Below are positions 9,190-21,649 of a stretch of 64,000 nt of DNA, piece after piece. Source of the stretch: Aspidiotus rigidus (taxonomy: Eukaryota > Arthropoda > Insecta > Hemiptera > Diaspididae); the NCBI GenBank assembly GCA_035079385.1, contig JAVHKY010000029.1, positions 2,604,001-2,668,000 of the forward strand, read 5' to 3'. Every line of letters starts with the position of its first letter. The first letter of the stretch is position 1. A program made the translations under genes and the position numbers. Under the pieces are notes generated by a model, which was given only the letters and a program-made list of their open reading frames with translations, was not told the origin of the DNA and did not search any database.

Positions 9190-12100
9190 GGAATACATCA
9201 CAGTGTTCACTGATAATTTTCGAAATATTTCAAGGGAAAAAAATTTGAAAGATGGATCCGAAATTTACATGATTTCAGGTGAGTAATCAAGTACAGTCCA
9301 AACTTTGGGTCATCTGTTTGTAGGGCCATTGCGTCAAATAAACAATTCGCTTTTGATAAATGGTCAACAAATATACGGTGCCCAACCCAATTTTTTATTG
9401 ACCTCGTAAGACCATTATTTCAATCACTTTTATGGATTCTTGTACTTCTCATATTCTTATTTACATGAAATTACGAGTATTTCTGCTTTTATGGCTTAAT
9501 GACATTTTCTTACAATTGACAACGATTCAGATTGATAAAATCCTTCCCTCGTTATCTCCAATACCCTCTTCCAAAGGATGTCCCAATTTTTTTACATTTC
9601 TGTTCTCATTTTACGTAGATTTTTAATTCGAGAGCAATATTTCCAAGATTTTTTTGAAACCGACAGAAATTATAATAATACTACGAGTTTAGCGCGTAAA
9701 TCGAGAATATCAGGCGTGATATTGCTACGACATGTAACAAAAGTATAAACGACTATATTTCAGAATAAATTTTCCAACATAATACTTGAGCCTACAGCTG
9801 CTAATGTTTCCTAAATCAATTTCATAGAAAACTGAATATTGCCGCAGCTGTACAGCACTGCACTCGCACGTTCCAAACCACCTCCTCGTCACAAAGAGAA
9901 GAGACGAACAGCTGCATAAAAACCACTGCGAGCGCCTAATTAGAAAACTTACGATTTCTCTGGCGTATCGAATATTTTAATACACTTCTACGTCATTACT
10001 GGAGCTGAATGTGGTGCCATATTTTGTGAGTCGCATAAGTAGGTCCGCTACACCCAAAAAAAGAAAGAAAGACGCGAGAAAATGCAAAAACGCTAATTTC
10101 GCTTTGTGGACTTTTTCTTGTAGCAAATTTTTTTTTTTCTCCTCCTAGATTTAAGAATAAAACATTTTTAATAGCGCCTTCTATTTTCCTTTTATTTTTT
10201 TTTTGCGCTTCGGGAATGATCATTATAGTCCGGACGAGCTGCTGGGAAATGCGCTGACTGTAAATACGCCCGTAGAACTCTGTATAATTCGTATTAAAAC
10301 GTTCCACTTGGATCCACTAAAAACGTAATGTTTATTTAGTAGGATTTTTCTGAATGCAATGCCATGACAAAGAGAATGAAGATCATTCTAATGCGATATA
10401 CCAGTAATTCAGCGAATCGGAAGAAGGCAGATATACTGTATCAACTCGACAAGGTTAAGTACAAAAAGAGATGGTATCTGGTTGCGGTAGTATTAGTTCA
10501 TCGCCCCCAACCGGTAACCATCTGCGATTGTGTGCAGTACTTCATGCGGTTTAAGATATTAGTTACGTTCGCACAGAGTGCGCGTAATACAAGTAGCATT
10601 AAATCGTGACACAAAATTGACTCTTTCGAAACTTGTCCGTTCTCAATAAAAATCAAAAAGAGTGGAAATTAGTCAATCGCAGTTACAGGATAAAAATAGG
10701 ATCGATGATTTTTTTAAACAAGCACTGGTACTGGTATTTTAAAATGTTTACTTTTCATACATATTATTTTCTTTTCAAATTATCGTCATGAACGTCTCAG
10801 CAGTAGAACATCGCTCAAAGTCCTTCAACTTGCAACATTGAGGAGATGGCATGTCAGAAGTGAGCAGACAAACAACAACGGCATTCGCAACTCGGGCACG
10901 TTCCGAGAGAAAAGGATTATAGAAAGGGAGGTAAAGACATGATGGATGGGGGTGGCTCAAAACACGATTAGGTCAAAAGTGAGGTAGAGCACATTGCTCA
11001 TAAACGTTTTATAATCTTCTCATAAAGTAGGTCATTATGATATGTGACCAAGAATGACGAATATGCATCGTTCAAAATGAGTTCGAATAATAAGCAATAC
11101 TATGGACAGGGGCGAGATGGTTTCAGCATAGCAAATAACACCATATGTCTGATGGAAACAGATACGTTAACTTCTACCTCCGTTTTTTTTTTTTCAAGCA
11201 TTCTGTCTGGAAATTACTTTATTCTTTTACGTCTGTCGAATCATTTCACATCAAAACGAAGTCGTAGATAGGACAGTACACTCCTGAAAACGCGCAATGA
11301 GATTCGTCACAAAATTTCCCAATACTTGATTGGTGTTGAGCTATGTATGACTAACCAACACTGATTCCAATTAGAACAATATCATCGGTACCTTACATTC
11401 TTAGCACTTGGTCATTTACTTTTCGCGTCGCGCAAGGATTTCGTGTATAATGCGAGAATCGCTTTGCTCCCATTACAAAAAGGGGACAAAATGATTCGTG
11501 TTACGAACATTCAAGAATTGCAAATGAAAGCGCGCTAATCACTCGACTCACGTTCAACCAGTCTATCTCTAAAGTGACACAAATTTAAAGATTATCGGTT
11601 ACGGATAGAATTAGTGTTGTATCACGAAAGCGTGTGGATAGGTCGCTAAAAAATCTTTCGTGTTCGGAAAACACCGCAATCTTCTCCACCGAAAAGATCC
11701 TTTTGTTGATCACGTTTCTTATTTTATTGTTTTTCTTTCGTATCGATCATTTCATTATATAACAATGGTTAACAAATATAAGTAAGCGCTTTATTCTACT
11801 TTTGTTAAGTATAGATTGTATAGTTAACCACCTCTTGTGGAAGTCTCAGTAGAATGTTGAGACTAATTATTGTCTGAGCCTGTGTGCCATACCGTACAAA
11901 ATAGATACTGATTTAACAAACCATGGTCACTGCCCATTTTAATAACGAGTTGTACTCGCCAAGGTACAACAAAAATTAATGTTATACACTCGCAATAGAT
12001 ATTGTATGTATAGTATTTTCAAAATTAGAGACCTGTTGGGTCGCCGTCGTACCGTACATTGAGTTCTCAGTGACCTAATAGAAACTGTAATCTACAAACA

Positions 12101-12290
12101 TGATCTTTAAATCAAGTAAATAAAACATTCGATCGCCTAAACAACGCTATATACACTCCAAAGAAAACAAGAATTCAAAGAGCGGGTAGATACTTTGAGA
12201 CTTTTTTTTTTTCAAAATTTCAAAACGCATCGTGTACTTTGAAATTTGTAAAGGTTGGTACAATACCCATGATTAAATCTTGCAATGTGA
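9190..12290. other. No gene recognised
   Basis: About 3.1 kb hold short frames, several A or T runs (for example 10128-10140 and 10196-10204) and no recognisable domain or bounded repeat. The frame at 10364-10609 was considered and not accepted. Confidence 0.5.
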
Positions 12291-13010
12291 AATCATCTTC
12301 TGAAGCTACCAAAGTTGCGTATCAACACACGGGTCGTCCATTTACCCGGCTCACGCTTAGGCATTCTTGCTTTCCATTTCTCCAGAAAGGAGCGCCTGGT
12401 CTCCACTTGATCTGTCGTTGTCCCTGTTTTTGCTTTGAATACCATCGCTCTCTCCTCAGCAATGAGCTCGCTTGCTGGTGGACGTGCTGATACGCAGAGC
12501 ATCCGTCGAGACAGTGCTGTAGGCACTAATACATGCTCTCCTTCTGTCCGGTATCTTCGTCTGGGGCACCATGAAAAAGTATCGACATGGCGGTCCTCAT
12601 CATGACTCTCCTTCTTGCTTCTCTCGGCCCTTCTAGGTTTGCCATTAGACGGTTCAAGTATGAAACTAACCTGCCCTCCTTTAACACTTTTATCGGGAAA
12701 TGGTTTCTGTAGCTCGGCTTTGGATCAAATCAAATGCCTACATACTTCATTAACTTCTTGGTCTGGATGTCCACACCTTGTAGACGAAAGGTTAGTAGAC
12801 TGAACTTTCGACTGGTCGTGAATAATATGGCTTCTGTCTGGCCGACTCGATCCAACGCGTCACTGCCTCAGAGCCCAGTTTATCCTGCTCTCCACCGTTA
12901 CAGTTGTTTCGGCAGTGCATATCACACCAGTGTGTCGTCCGCGTACAAGATAAGCTTACGTAATACCCGGTGGCAGCTTCTTTTGAAAATCTCTTCAAAT
13001 GCGACGCACC
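12290..13010 (-). pseudogene. R1-clade LINE reverse transcriptase fragment
   Basis: On the minus strand the catalytic box LYADDTLV lies at about 12925-12950, with YADD codons at 12934-12945. Downstream pieces in shifting frames include TEAILFTT and RLQGVDIQT, and then the thumb-region stretch ending in SELIAEERAMVFKAKTGT and RRSFLEKWKARM. These align with the same segment of the plus-strand copy at 40380-41090, so both belong to one family. Several frameshifts and stops show it is dead. Both the 5' part and the zinc-knuckle end are missing. Confidence 0.7.
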
Positions 13011-13777
13011 AAATATCGGTTAAGTTGAAATGAAGTCGACATGAAAGAGTTTATGAGGTGCCCATATGTACGAGCCATAGGGCGAAGTAGCCGCACGTAC
13101 ATAGAGAATCAAGAACATGAGAACTTAATCAGGCTGCAAGAATGAGGATTTGTGGAACAATAGGATTGGAACTTGAGCGCAGGGTACAAGCTCAAATGTG
13201 AACAATGCAAAGGCATCTATATTGAGAAGGTACAGGATGTCCACTGAAAGGAAATTCTGAAAATACTTGACATTTACTTGACCTTTTTACAAAGTAAACA
13301 AGTTAACGAGCAAGGAAAAAAAAAACTCACGAGTTCAATAACAAAGTTGAACGAGGGCTGACAGGAAACCTGTTTTATGACGCACGTGGGATTTGAAAAA
13401 TGTAGATTGTGACGTCACAGTCCCGGACTTTGTAGGTATACATAATAGAAGAGGGATATCTAATACACGCTTTTCTATAACATTACGGCTCATCATGACA
13501 AATTAAAATTTTATTTTATCACAAATCACGGCATAAAAATTCTTTAAGCCGAGCGCTTTTGATTAACGTCATCTTCCGTGTGGACAAAAAGAGTTGTTAG
13601 GAGAGGAACTTGGAAAAAGTTGATGACGTCACAAGGTTGACGTATGAAATCATCAAACTGTGACGTCACAGTCCCGGACTTTAAAACTGTATATAATGGG
13701 AAGGAAACTTGAAAAAAATTGATTTATGAGGTCAGCAGATTGTGACGTCACAAGGTTGATGTAGGAAGTCATCAAAT

Positions 13778-13913
13778 GTGACCTACGATGAGAAAAGAAT
13801 GCTCGTTGCCCACTGACAGGAACACCATTTCTCTCTGATTAGATATCCAATTAGAGAGAAATGGTGTTCTTGCGCCAATGGGCAATGAGCATCCTTTTCT
13901 CATTGCAGGTCAC
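13778..13913. mobile_element. Palindromic MITE-like element, copy 1
   Basis: The left arm starts GTGACCTACGATGAGAAAAG and the right arm ends CTTTTCTCATTGCAGGTCAC, so the whole 136 bp is an imperfect palindrome with a short loop near 13843-13850. The central arms carry AACACCATTTCTCTCTGATT and its complement. It interrupts a satellite unit. Confidence 0.65.
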
Positions 13914-14555
13914 AAATTGTGATGTCACAAACGTGGACTTTGTAGATGGACATAATAGAAGAGGAACTTGAAAAAAGCTGATGACGTCATCAGATTGTGA
14001 CGTCACAAGGTTGACGTATGAAGTCATCGAATTTTGACGTCAAAGTCCCAGACTTTGGTAAACTGTATATAATCGCAAGGAAACTTGAAAACAAATTGAT
14101 CTATGACGTCATCAAACTGTGACGTCACAGTCCCAGACTTTGAAACTGTATGATATAATAGGAAGGGAACTTGCAAAAAATTGATCTATGACGTCATCAG
14201 ATTGTGAAGTCACAAGGTTGATGGATGAAGTCATCAAATTGTAACGTCACAAGGTTGACGTATGAAGTCATCAAATTGTGACGTCACAGTCCCAGACTTT
14301 GGTGAACTGTATATAATGGGAAGGAAACTTGAAAAAAATTGATCTATAACGTCATAAAATTGTGACGTCATAGTCCCAGACTTTGAAACTGTATATAATA
14401 GGAAGGGAACTAGAAAAAAATTGATTTATGACGTCATCAGATTGTGACGTAACAAACCCGGACTTTGTAGCTATACATAATAGGAGAGGAGCTTAACAAA
14501 ACTGATGACGTCATCAGATTGTGACGTTACAAGGTTGACTATTAAGTCATCAAAT

Positions 14556-14689
14556 GTGACCTGCGATAAGAAAAGGATACTCATTGCCCACCGACAGGAA
14601 CACCATTTCTCTCTGATAAGATGTACAATCAGAGAGAAATGGTGTTCCTGCATATGGGCAATGAGCATCCTTTTCTCATTGCAGGTCAC
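14556..14689. mobile_element. Palindromic MITE-like element, copy 2
   Basis: This second copy of the palindrome has the same ends and the same flanking satellite context. The shared flanks on both sides (for example the GATGTCACAAACG-type segment) imply that it was duplicated with the array and did not insert twice. Confidence 0.65.
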
Positions 14690-15779
14690 AAATTGTGATG
14701 TCACAAACGCGGACTTTGTAGATGGACATAATAGAAGAGGAACTTGAAAAAAGCTGATGACGTCATCAGATTGTGACGTCACAAGGTTGACGTATGAAGT
14801 CATCGAATTTTGACGTCAAAGTCCCAGACTCTGGTCAACTGTATATAATCGCAAGGAAACTTGAAAAAAATTGATTATGACGATCATTTTCTGTATTTTT
14901 TTTCCTTATTTTTGACCTTAAATTTTTCCCTTCGGTTTTAATGACTTTTTAAAATTATTTTATTTTGTTTGTTTATTAGATTCCTTTAAATTTTGTTTGC
15001 GATTTTTTAAAACTTTTCACCCCTTTCGGACTTTATTCAAAATCTTGTGTTTAGTGTTTCAAATTAAATTATTTGTCGGTTGTTATCATTTGATTGTTCG
15101 TTTCTGTTACGTACCTATGTAAAAATAAACCCGTTCCCTGATTCGATGGCTCGTACGTTTGAGGAAAATATCGAACATGTTGACGTATGAAGTCATCAAA
15201 TAGTGACGTCACTGTCCCGGACTTTGGAGCTATTTATGATAGGAAGGAAAATTGATACAAACGGATCTATGACGTCATCAGATTGTGCCGTCACAAGACT
15301 GACTTATGACGTTATCAAACAAAGCCGTCACAGCCCCCACCCATAAGCTATATATGATAGGAGAGGGACTTATAGGTGCACTTAGAACATTTTGAGCTCC
15401 AAACTTTGCCGGCCGGCCGGAAAGCGGACGTTTTTTCCGAAAAACTCCCGATAAAACGGTTCCCCAATAAAAAAAGAAAGTCAAATTGGCTAAAAATACT
15501 ATTTCAACAGGCAATTTGTTTTATCGGGGGTGGGGGGCGGCAAAGCTCGTAGCTCCGCAATTTCAAGTCCTTTTTCAAGTCCCGCCCTATCATATATAGT
15601 TTAGGGGCGGGGCTTGTGACGTCACAATCTACATTTTTCAGATCCCTCGTACCCCAAAAAACAGGTTTTCTGCCACCCCTCGTTTACCTATGAGTTTTTT
15701 TTTTGCTTTTTTCAAAAGTTTTTGTCATTTTTCCCATTTTTACTTGACCGTTAATGAAGATACTTGACTTTTACTTGTT

Positions 15780-18700
15780 TACGTGACTTAATTGACCGAT
15801 AGACTTCCTGAGGTAGGGCCGAAAATCTGATATCGGGGAACAGGAGCACGAAACGCCAAAGGGAAAAGGAGATGGTAAGTCACACTGTTTGGCAAACACC
15901 GGAATGAAGAACAACGTAATGGTGGTAGAGTATTGGAAATAATACTCGTACAAAATCGAACGAAGCTCTGGGAATAGGAGATTGCAAAGATCAAAAAAAA
16001 GGGAAGAAAAACCAGCTTCTTGCGCAATGTAATCACGTTTGACAGCAAAAGGTTGTTCGGCTTGGTGATTGGATGAAAAAAGAACAACAGAGTAGATCAA
16101 TAATACGACGACAGAAAACCTGCTAGCCAATAGAAAAATCATAACGCGGCATTGTTGTGGCCGATAATATTACAGTGGGTGGTATACTATATTTAGAATC
16201 AATGTTTAAGTTGTTGTTCTTCAGTAGCGATACCACTGACAATAAGATAACACCTGGAAGCACTCTTATAAATTAGGTAATAAAGTAGAATAGTATTTTT
16301 GAGCCTAGTATACTGGTAATTCTAAACTCGGATTCTTCAGTGGAATTGAACGCAAGATCAATTTCATGAGTAGTGAAAAAAGCATTGATCTCTACTTATA
16401 GAAGACTCTATAGCAGGGGGACGGGAAAATTTCTACCTCCGACCTGTGGCGTCATGATCTGAGGACGTCATACACGTCAAATTATTCGCCTTCCCTCCCC
16501 TCGCCTTAGAACAGATTCTTTGTTAAAACGCTTCTTGGAGGTCAAAGAAAATAAAGTAACGTTTTGAGTTTGAGCGGATCGCTTCTTCATTATATTGGGA
16601 ATTCAAGTCAAATATGGCTTGATAACACTTTTTTTCAAAAAATCGCTCCAATGTTACACCGACCATTAAAACGAATATAACTTCAAAATCACGATTTTAT
16701 CATTCCGACGATTCATATATTGTACAGAGATCGGAAATTTTCGAAGTTTCTATACCAAATACTATATCATTACGTACTTTTTAATTCTATCAAATAATTG
16801 GATATCAATTATTTGTTTCCTTCCTCGACACTTTCTCCACTTTAAACATTATAGAAAAATAACGCAACTTTTCACGCGCATTTTTGCTTCGATACGGTAT
16901 TTCGTGCAGACGTGCGAATTTCTAACAAACCTCAAACATCCGACTCCACTTAGAAAAACTTTCGCCACTTTTCAGATACGCTTATCAATGAATGCACTTT
17001 ACGTAGGTACACATCTTTCCATTTTTACGTACGTATCATGTATGTACCCATTGGTACGTATATTTTATAAAGTTAGATTCGACTGAATTTGACGTCATCT
17101 CAAATCTTAAATTAATATCGTGTCTTCTTCGCTGTCCTGCGTCGTAGTTAAAAAAGAAAGTATAAACCTCTTACGACGAATTAACCACATCCGTGACGAT
17201 CGGTTAAATTAAGACCATACCTACCTGAATTACACTCTGCTGATGCACGTGTATACTGATGTAGGACTAACGACTATATAGCTGTGAAAACTTGAGATAA
17301 AGAAATATAAAATTCTTCTGCATCGACGTTATAAAAAAGGTTGGTGGGCATTACCGCCCGAATTGAACGCATAAAAATAACACAGTGATTTCCATAATAG
17401 TCGTCACTGTTCCGATTGTCGTGAACTCATACAATGCCCGTGGATCTCAAGTTCACGGAAATCCGGTACAGACCCTGTCGATTTACGTTTCTTCTCTTGC
17501 ATGTTTGGAACCACGGCGATCAACGTGACCTATCAGTCTTTCTACTCGATGATTAGGACGTATAATTTTTTCAACTGGTCAGTATTTTTATCGCACGAGG
17601 CGTACACAAAGATCGCATCGTGTACAACAGTATAATTTTTCGCACTCTACCAGTGCCTATTAGAAACAATATTATTTGTTTTATAAACAACTTCGAAACA
17701 CGAGGAGAAAAAAAAAAAACAAAGTCAATAATTAATTGTGAAAGTCTGTCCGATTTTTCTTAGTTCAAAGTCCACGTTCAAGAAGCAGGATGTCGCCGAA
17801 AAAGACACCCGCTATCACTGATTTCTAGACTACCTGAACCATTTGACACGAAATCGGTAGCACTATAGAGCCTGCGATGTTGGTATTGTAATGTAATACA
17901 TAAATCGGTCGTTCTTTTGAAAGCAGAACGAATTATAAAATATATTCCAACACGTGCAACTTCATACAACTAATAGGACGTAACAAGACAAAAAACTACC
18001 GGTATGTAAACGCTTTCGATTTTTAATTAAAATTTATAATAATATGATAAATTATTCAACATATTCGCGGCCGAAACTACGTCAGAGCTATACGCGATTC
18101 GTTGGAAAAGAAAAATAAGTCGTCGTCTTCTTTTTCTGTATAAAATGAAAAGGCCAACGAAAATTTGTGTCTCGACCTGGCATGGCATAATGAAGAATTA
18201 TTACCGCAATTGTCTTTGACAAGAAACATCGACAAAGCGAGAAACCACAGAACCGTCCTTTTTTTTGATGTCTTGAGCGGAGAAAAAAGAAAAACGAAAG
18301 TGTACTTAACTCGAAGAGGAAAATTAATTAGACTATGGTATGAAATAGAATAAATTTTTCGATATCTTGTTAGAAGGTTGATTCGAACTGAATTCTATTA
18401 GTATCTACCGATCTCCAATTTCTGTTTTGGGAAATAATACTTATCTTACTTTGAGAGCTGAAAATAAGAATTGTGGATCTCGCGACCGAACAGATATTCC
18501 CAAAGGTTTTAACAGCAAGGGAGTCGGATACTCTCCACTCTACCTCACTGGGAGGAAGGGGCAAGGAGTTAAAGTTTATTATGATGTAAAAAATTTTGCA
18601 AAATTTGCTTTCATAGCGAGCTAAAAATAAAATATTCTTGAAAAAAAATCCGGTCTTGCTGACAAAGTTGATTGAAATGACATTATCATAACTGAACTAA

Positions 18701-19030
18701 AAAAAAACAAAAAAAAAACAGGAGTTTGAATTGAAAAAACTCTAGTTACTAAACAGAATATTGAATAATTTTGTAAACAAATATTCATACGTAATTATGT
18801 AAACACCTCTGTATCCTCCAAACTCTTATAACCTGCCTCATGAGTGAATAGTTATTTAGTTATTCAATATTCAACTATAATAATAATAATAATATGAATA
18901 AACGGCCTCTAGATTTTTATTATTGCCTTCTGTATGTGGATACTACAGTGCTGCTGTAAGATTTTAAATAATAATATGAATGTTTGCTAACAAAATTATT
19001 TAATATTTTGTAAATAGTAACTAGAGTTTT
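15780..19030. other. No gene recognised
   Basis: No domain, RNA gene or clear transposon is seen here. Frames such as 15771-16142 (minus) and 17778-17969 (minus) look like chance. A single TGACGTCA occurs near 17090. ATG at about 17434 opens a 41-codon frame with no other support. Confidence 0.5.
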
Positions 19031-19032
19031 TA

Positions 19033-19537
19033 GCGGGGAACCCGCTATCCATTTTGTTAGGAGATTACATCCTCAGAAAACGTCCGCGTCCGCAGGTTAG
19101 GTTAGGTTACGGGACTTAGAAGAATTTCGAGTCTGCTATATATGATAGGAGGGGGACTTAGAAGAATTTCAAGTCTCGAGCTATATATAATAGGGGGGGG
19201 GGGGACTTGGAAGAATTTTGACTTTCGAGCTACCGTCCGCCGTCCGCCGTCCAACCAAAAACTTAGAAAAATTTTGAGACTCGAGCTATATATGATAGGA
19301 GGGGGACTTAGAAGAATTTCGAGTCTTGAGCTATATATGATAGAAGGGGGACTTAGAAGAATTTCAAGTCTTGAGGTATACATGATAGGAGGGGGACTTG
19401 GAAGAATCGTGACTTTCGAGCTATATATGATAGGAGGGAATGTAGAATGATAATTTCGATTTGAATTACATGACAAGATTATCAACTCAGTTCCACACCA
19501 CCTGAGAGGTCGAGTTAAGGAATTGCGGGTTCCCCGC
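19033..19537. mobile_element. Possible small TIR element around a minisatellite
   Basis: GCGGGGAACCCGC at 19033-19045 and its exact complement GCGGGTTCCCCGC at 19525-19537 enclose the 45-bp minisatellite. No flanking target-site duplication is evident and the 13-bp ends are themselves nearly self-complementary, so this is tentative. A GGTTAGGTTAGGTTA stretch occurs at about 19095-19109. Confidence 0.3.
19115..19440. repeat. Minisatellite with a unit of about 45 bp
   Basis: Seven to eight units share the phrases ACTTAGAAGAATTTC and GAGCTATATATGATAGGAGG. Unit starts fall near 19115, 19157, 19206, 19262, 19307, 19352 and 19397. The fourth interval is lengthened by a small GTCCGCC repeat. The GAGCTATATATGATAGGA box is also part of the TGACGTCA satellite, so the two arrays are related. 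Confidence 0.8.
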
Positions 19538-19749
19538 TGCCATTGCAACGTCTGCAATGTTTTTTTGTTTAAACTCTTGTATTTTTCTTTTTAATTCAGT
19601 TATGATAATGTCAAGTCAATCATCAGAACACACCCATGAAGAAAACAGACGTTGAAATACCGTACTATAGATTTTCTCATTCTTAGTTCTACGTCTATTC
19701 TCATCAACTGAATTTTTTTTTTCTTCAATTAATTTACGAGCTGCTAGCA

Positions 19750-21640
19750 GCCTGCCTTCAGGGCTATGGCTCGGCGAAATTGTGTATAAATGTGTGAGAG
19801 GAAGTGTGCTTGTTGTAGAAAGGTGAATATATTGGGGATGGAGACAAAGTCAACTGATAGTTCCCCTGTATGGTTGTGAGGGATGGATAAGAAATTGAGG
19901 AGTTGGGTCAAGTTGGGGCAGCGGAAGGTGTGTTGAATGGATAGGGGGCGGGGGTCAGATTCGCAAGGAGGGAGAGAGGCATAAGACGAGAGATGAGAGG
20001 GTGTATGTATGAGTGGCCGATTCTGAGGCGGGTGATGACTATTTCTCCTCTGCCTGTTAACAGATTTGAAGAGTCGTACGGGATGGGAATATTTTTAATT
20101 TGGGCTAGCTTGTTTGAGTGTAATTTGAGATTAGACCAATGAGTGGACCATGCTCGAGTGATGAATTTGTTGATATCTTTGGAGAGATCTGAGCGTGAGG
20201 GGAGGAAAGAGCGGTTGCTTGATGGGTTATGGGTTGCCAGTTTGGCTGCTTTGTTGGCATTTTTGTTTCCTGGGATACCCTAGTGACCAGGTACCCAAAT
20301 GAAGAATAATGGGATGGGGATAGTGTGGAAGGTGGCAATGAGAATGTTCATACGATTTATGAGTGGATAGGAGGAGGTGTGGTTGGATATGGCGTCAAGT
20401 GATGATAGAGAGTCGGAAATGACCAAGAATGGATTGAGGGGAAGACGGGAAGGTAGGCTGGTGAGGATGTGTTATAAACAGCTAAATTTTGCTTGTAATT
20501 CAGTGGTGAAGACGGATCCGGTGTTACTGTGTCGGTGAGAGACTGTGATATGACCTATTGGGTATGCGAAGCCGGTTTTGTTTTGATGTTTAGATCAATC
20601 GGTGAAACATTGCGTAGGGTTGTGAAAGGTGATAAGAATTTTGTTAACCTGTGCCTGGTATTCTTCGGAAGAAGATGAAAGACCAGGGAGGCGTTTTAGA
20701 TCGCGAATTATTTTGGGTGGAGTAAATAGCCACGGAGGGGTTGAGACAATGGAACTTCAAAGCGCGTGCTAATTGGAGTTCGAGATTGGAACGTAGATGG
20801 GTTGTGGAGTTTTGGTTGTGGTGATGGTGAAATATAGATGGTGGACGGGGATTTGAGGATATTGCGGGACAGCTCTGAGGAAGTTGATTGTTAGTTTGAG
20901 GCGTCGATAATGAAATGAGGGGAGCCAGTGTCTACGCAGAGCCTTTCAGCGGGACTGGTTCGGAATGTTCCAGCAGCTATTCTAAAAGCGCAGAATTTTG
21001 GACAGTCTCGAGTAGTTTCAAATGAGAGAGGAGACTGTAAATGGGCGAGCCGTAATCGAGGATGGATCGAATTAAGCTCTGGTAGAGATGAAGAAGGATT
21101 TATCGGAAAGGAATTTCAGGACAGTGAGTGCTCGAATGCATTTTGATTTTGTCGGTTCGATATGGGGGACCAAAAGAGTGACGGTTGTGAAAATTGAGGC
21201 CAAGAACTTGAGTGGTTTTGACATGCGTGATGAGGTAGTTAGCAATTGTGAGAGGGGGAAATTTAATGGTTTGGAAGACAATGAGTTTGGTTTTGGGGTA
21301 GGAAATGTGGAATTCTCCGAGGAAAAGCCAAGCATGTATTTTATTCATTGTTTCTTGAAGTAGACGGTGGGCGCGTGTTGTGTTACTAGAACGTAAATGG
21401 ATGCTTAGGTCATAAGAGAAAAGTAGGGTTTGAGTTGGAAATCTTATGATTTTTGTTATGTTGTTGATGGCGATGAGAAAAAGAGTACCACTAAGTGGTG
21501 ACCATTTTCTTAGGGCTGGGTTGAAGAATACTGGTCGCTTACGCGGACTCCAAATAATCGATTACTAAGATAATTTTGAAGTAGGAGAGGGAAGGGTCCT
21601 CGAAGTCCAAGTTGGCGGAGAATAACGCATATGTGGTGTG
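19750..21640 (-). pseudogene. Jockey-type LINE: late RT, RNase H and C-terminal part
   Basis: In order on the minus strand are ILRQLGLRGPFPLLLQNYLS (about 21635-21575), PLSGTLFLIAINNI, the catalytic box decayed to LLFSYDLSI (normally F/YADD), MNKIHAWLFLGEFHISYPKT, then LDYGSPIYS and FRTSPAERLCVDT. Next come RNase H segments FTDxSK, TELQAKF, ISDSLSSLDA and WVPGHxGIPGN. The end carries VITRLRIGHSYI followed by 3' sequence and the poly-A tail. This order is standard for Jockey-clade ORF2. Several stops and frameshifts are present. Confidence 0.75.
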
Positions 21641-21649
21641 TGCACACTC

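Larger units (their letters stand above)
13370..15370. repeat. TGACGTCA-rich satellite array
   Basis: The repeated unit alternates TGACGTCATCAGATTGTGAC-type segments with a box such as CAGTCCCAGACTTTG and ACTGTATATAATAGGAAGG. I count roughly twenty TGACGTCA octamers by eye, many paired about 20 bp apart. The array also shows a longer-range duplication: about 13730-14090 closely matches 14500-14870, offset near 778 bp. TGACGTCA is the consensus of the CRE/ATF site, but nothing here shows regulatory use. The array is non-coding. Confidence 0.8.
13263..15777. repeat. Region bounded by direct repeats that holds the satellite
   Basis: ATACTTGACATTTACTTG near 13264-13281 and ATACTTGACTTTTACTTG near 15760-15777 are direct near-repeats on either side of the satellite array. 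They could be remnants of a flanking duplication or the ends of a carrier element. No coding sequence lies between them; 14880-15170 is an AT-rich spacer, and 15400-15540 contains inverted CCCGATAAAAC and GTTTTATCGGG. Confidence 0.4.

Noticed and set aside
10364..10609. 81-codon plus-strand frame
   Set aside because: No domain, no splice context and lysine-rich composition typical of AT-rich chance frames.
15771..16142. 123-codon minus-strand frame with hydrophobic stretches
   Set aside because: No recognisable domain, an overlapping second frame of similar length, and no splice or conservation evidence.
17434..17559. 41-codon frame beginning MPVDLKFTEIRYRP
   Set aside because: Too short and unsupported; no splice or conserved partner.
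19095..19109. TTAGG-type telomere-like repeat
   Set aside because: Only three units are present, far too short for telomeric sequence; such short runs are common in insect genomes.
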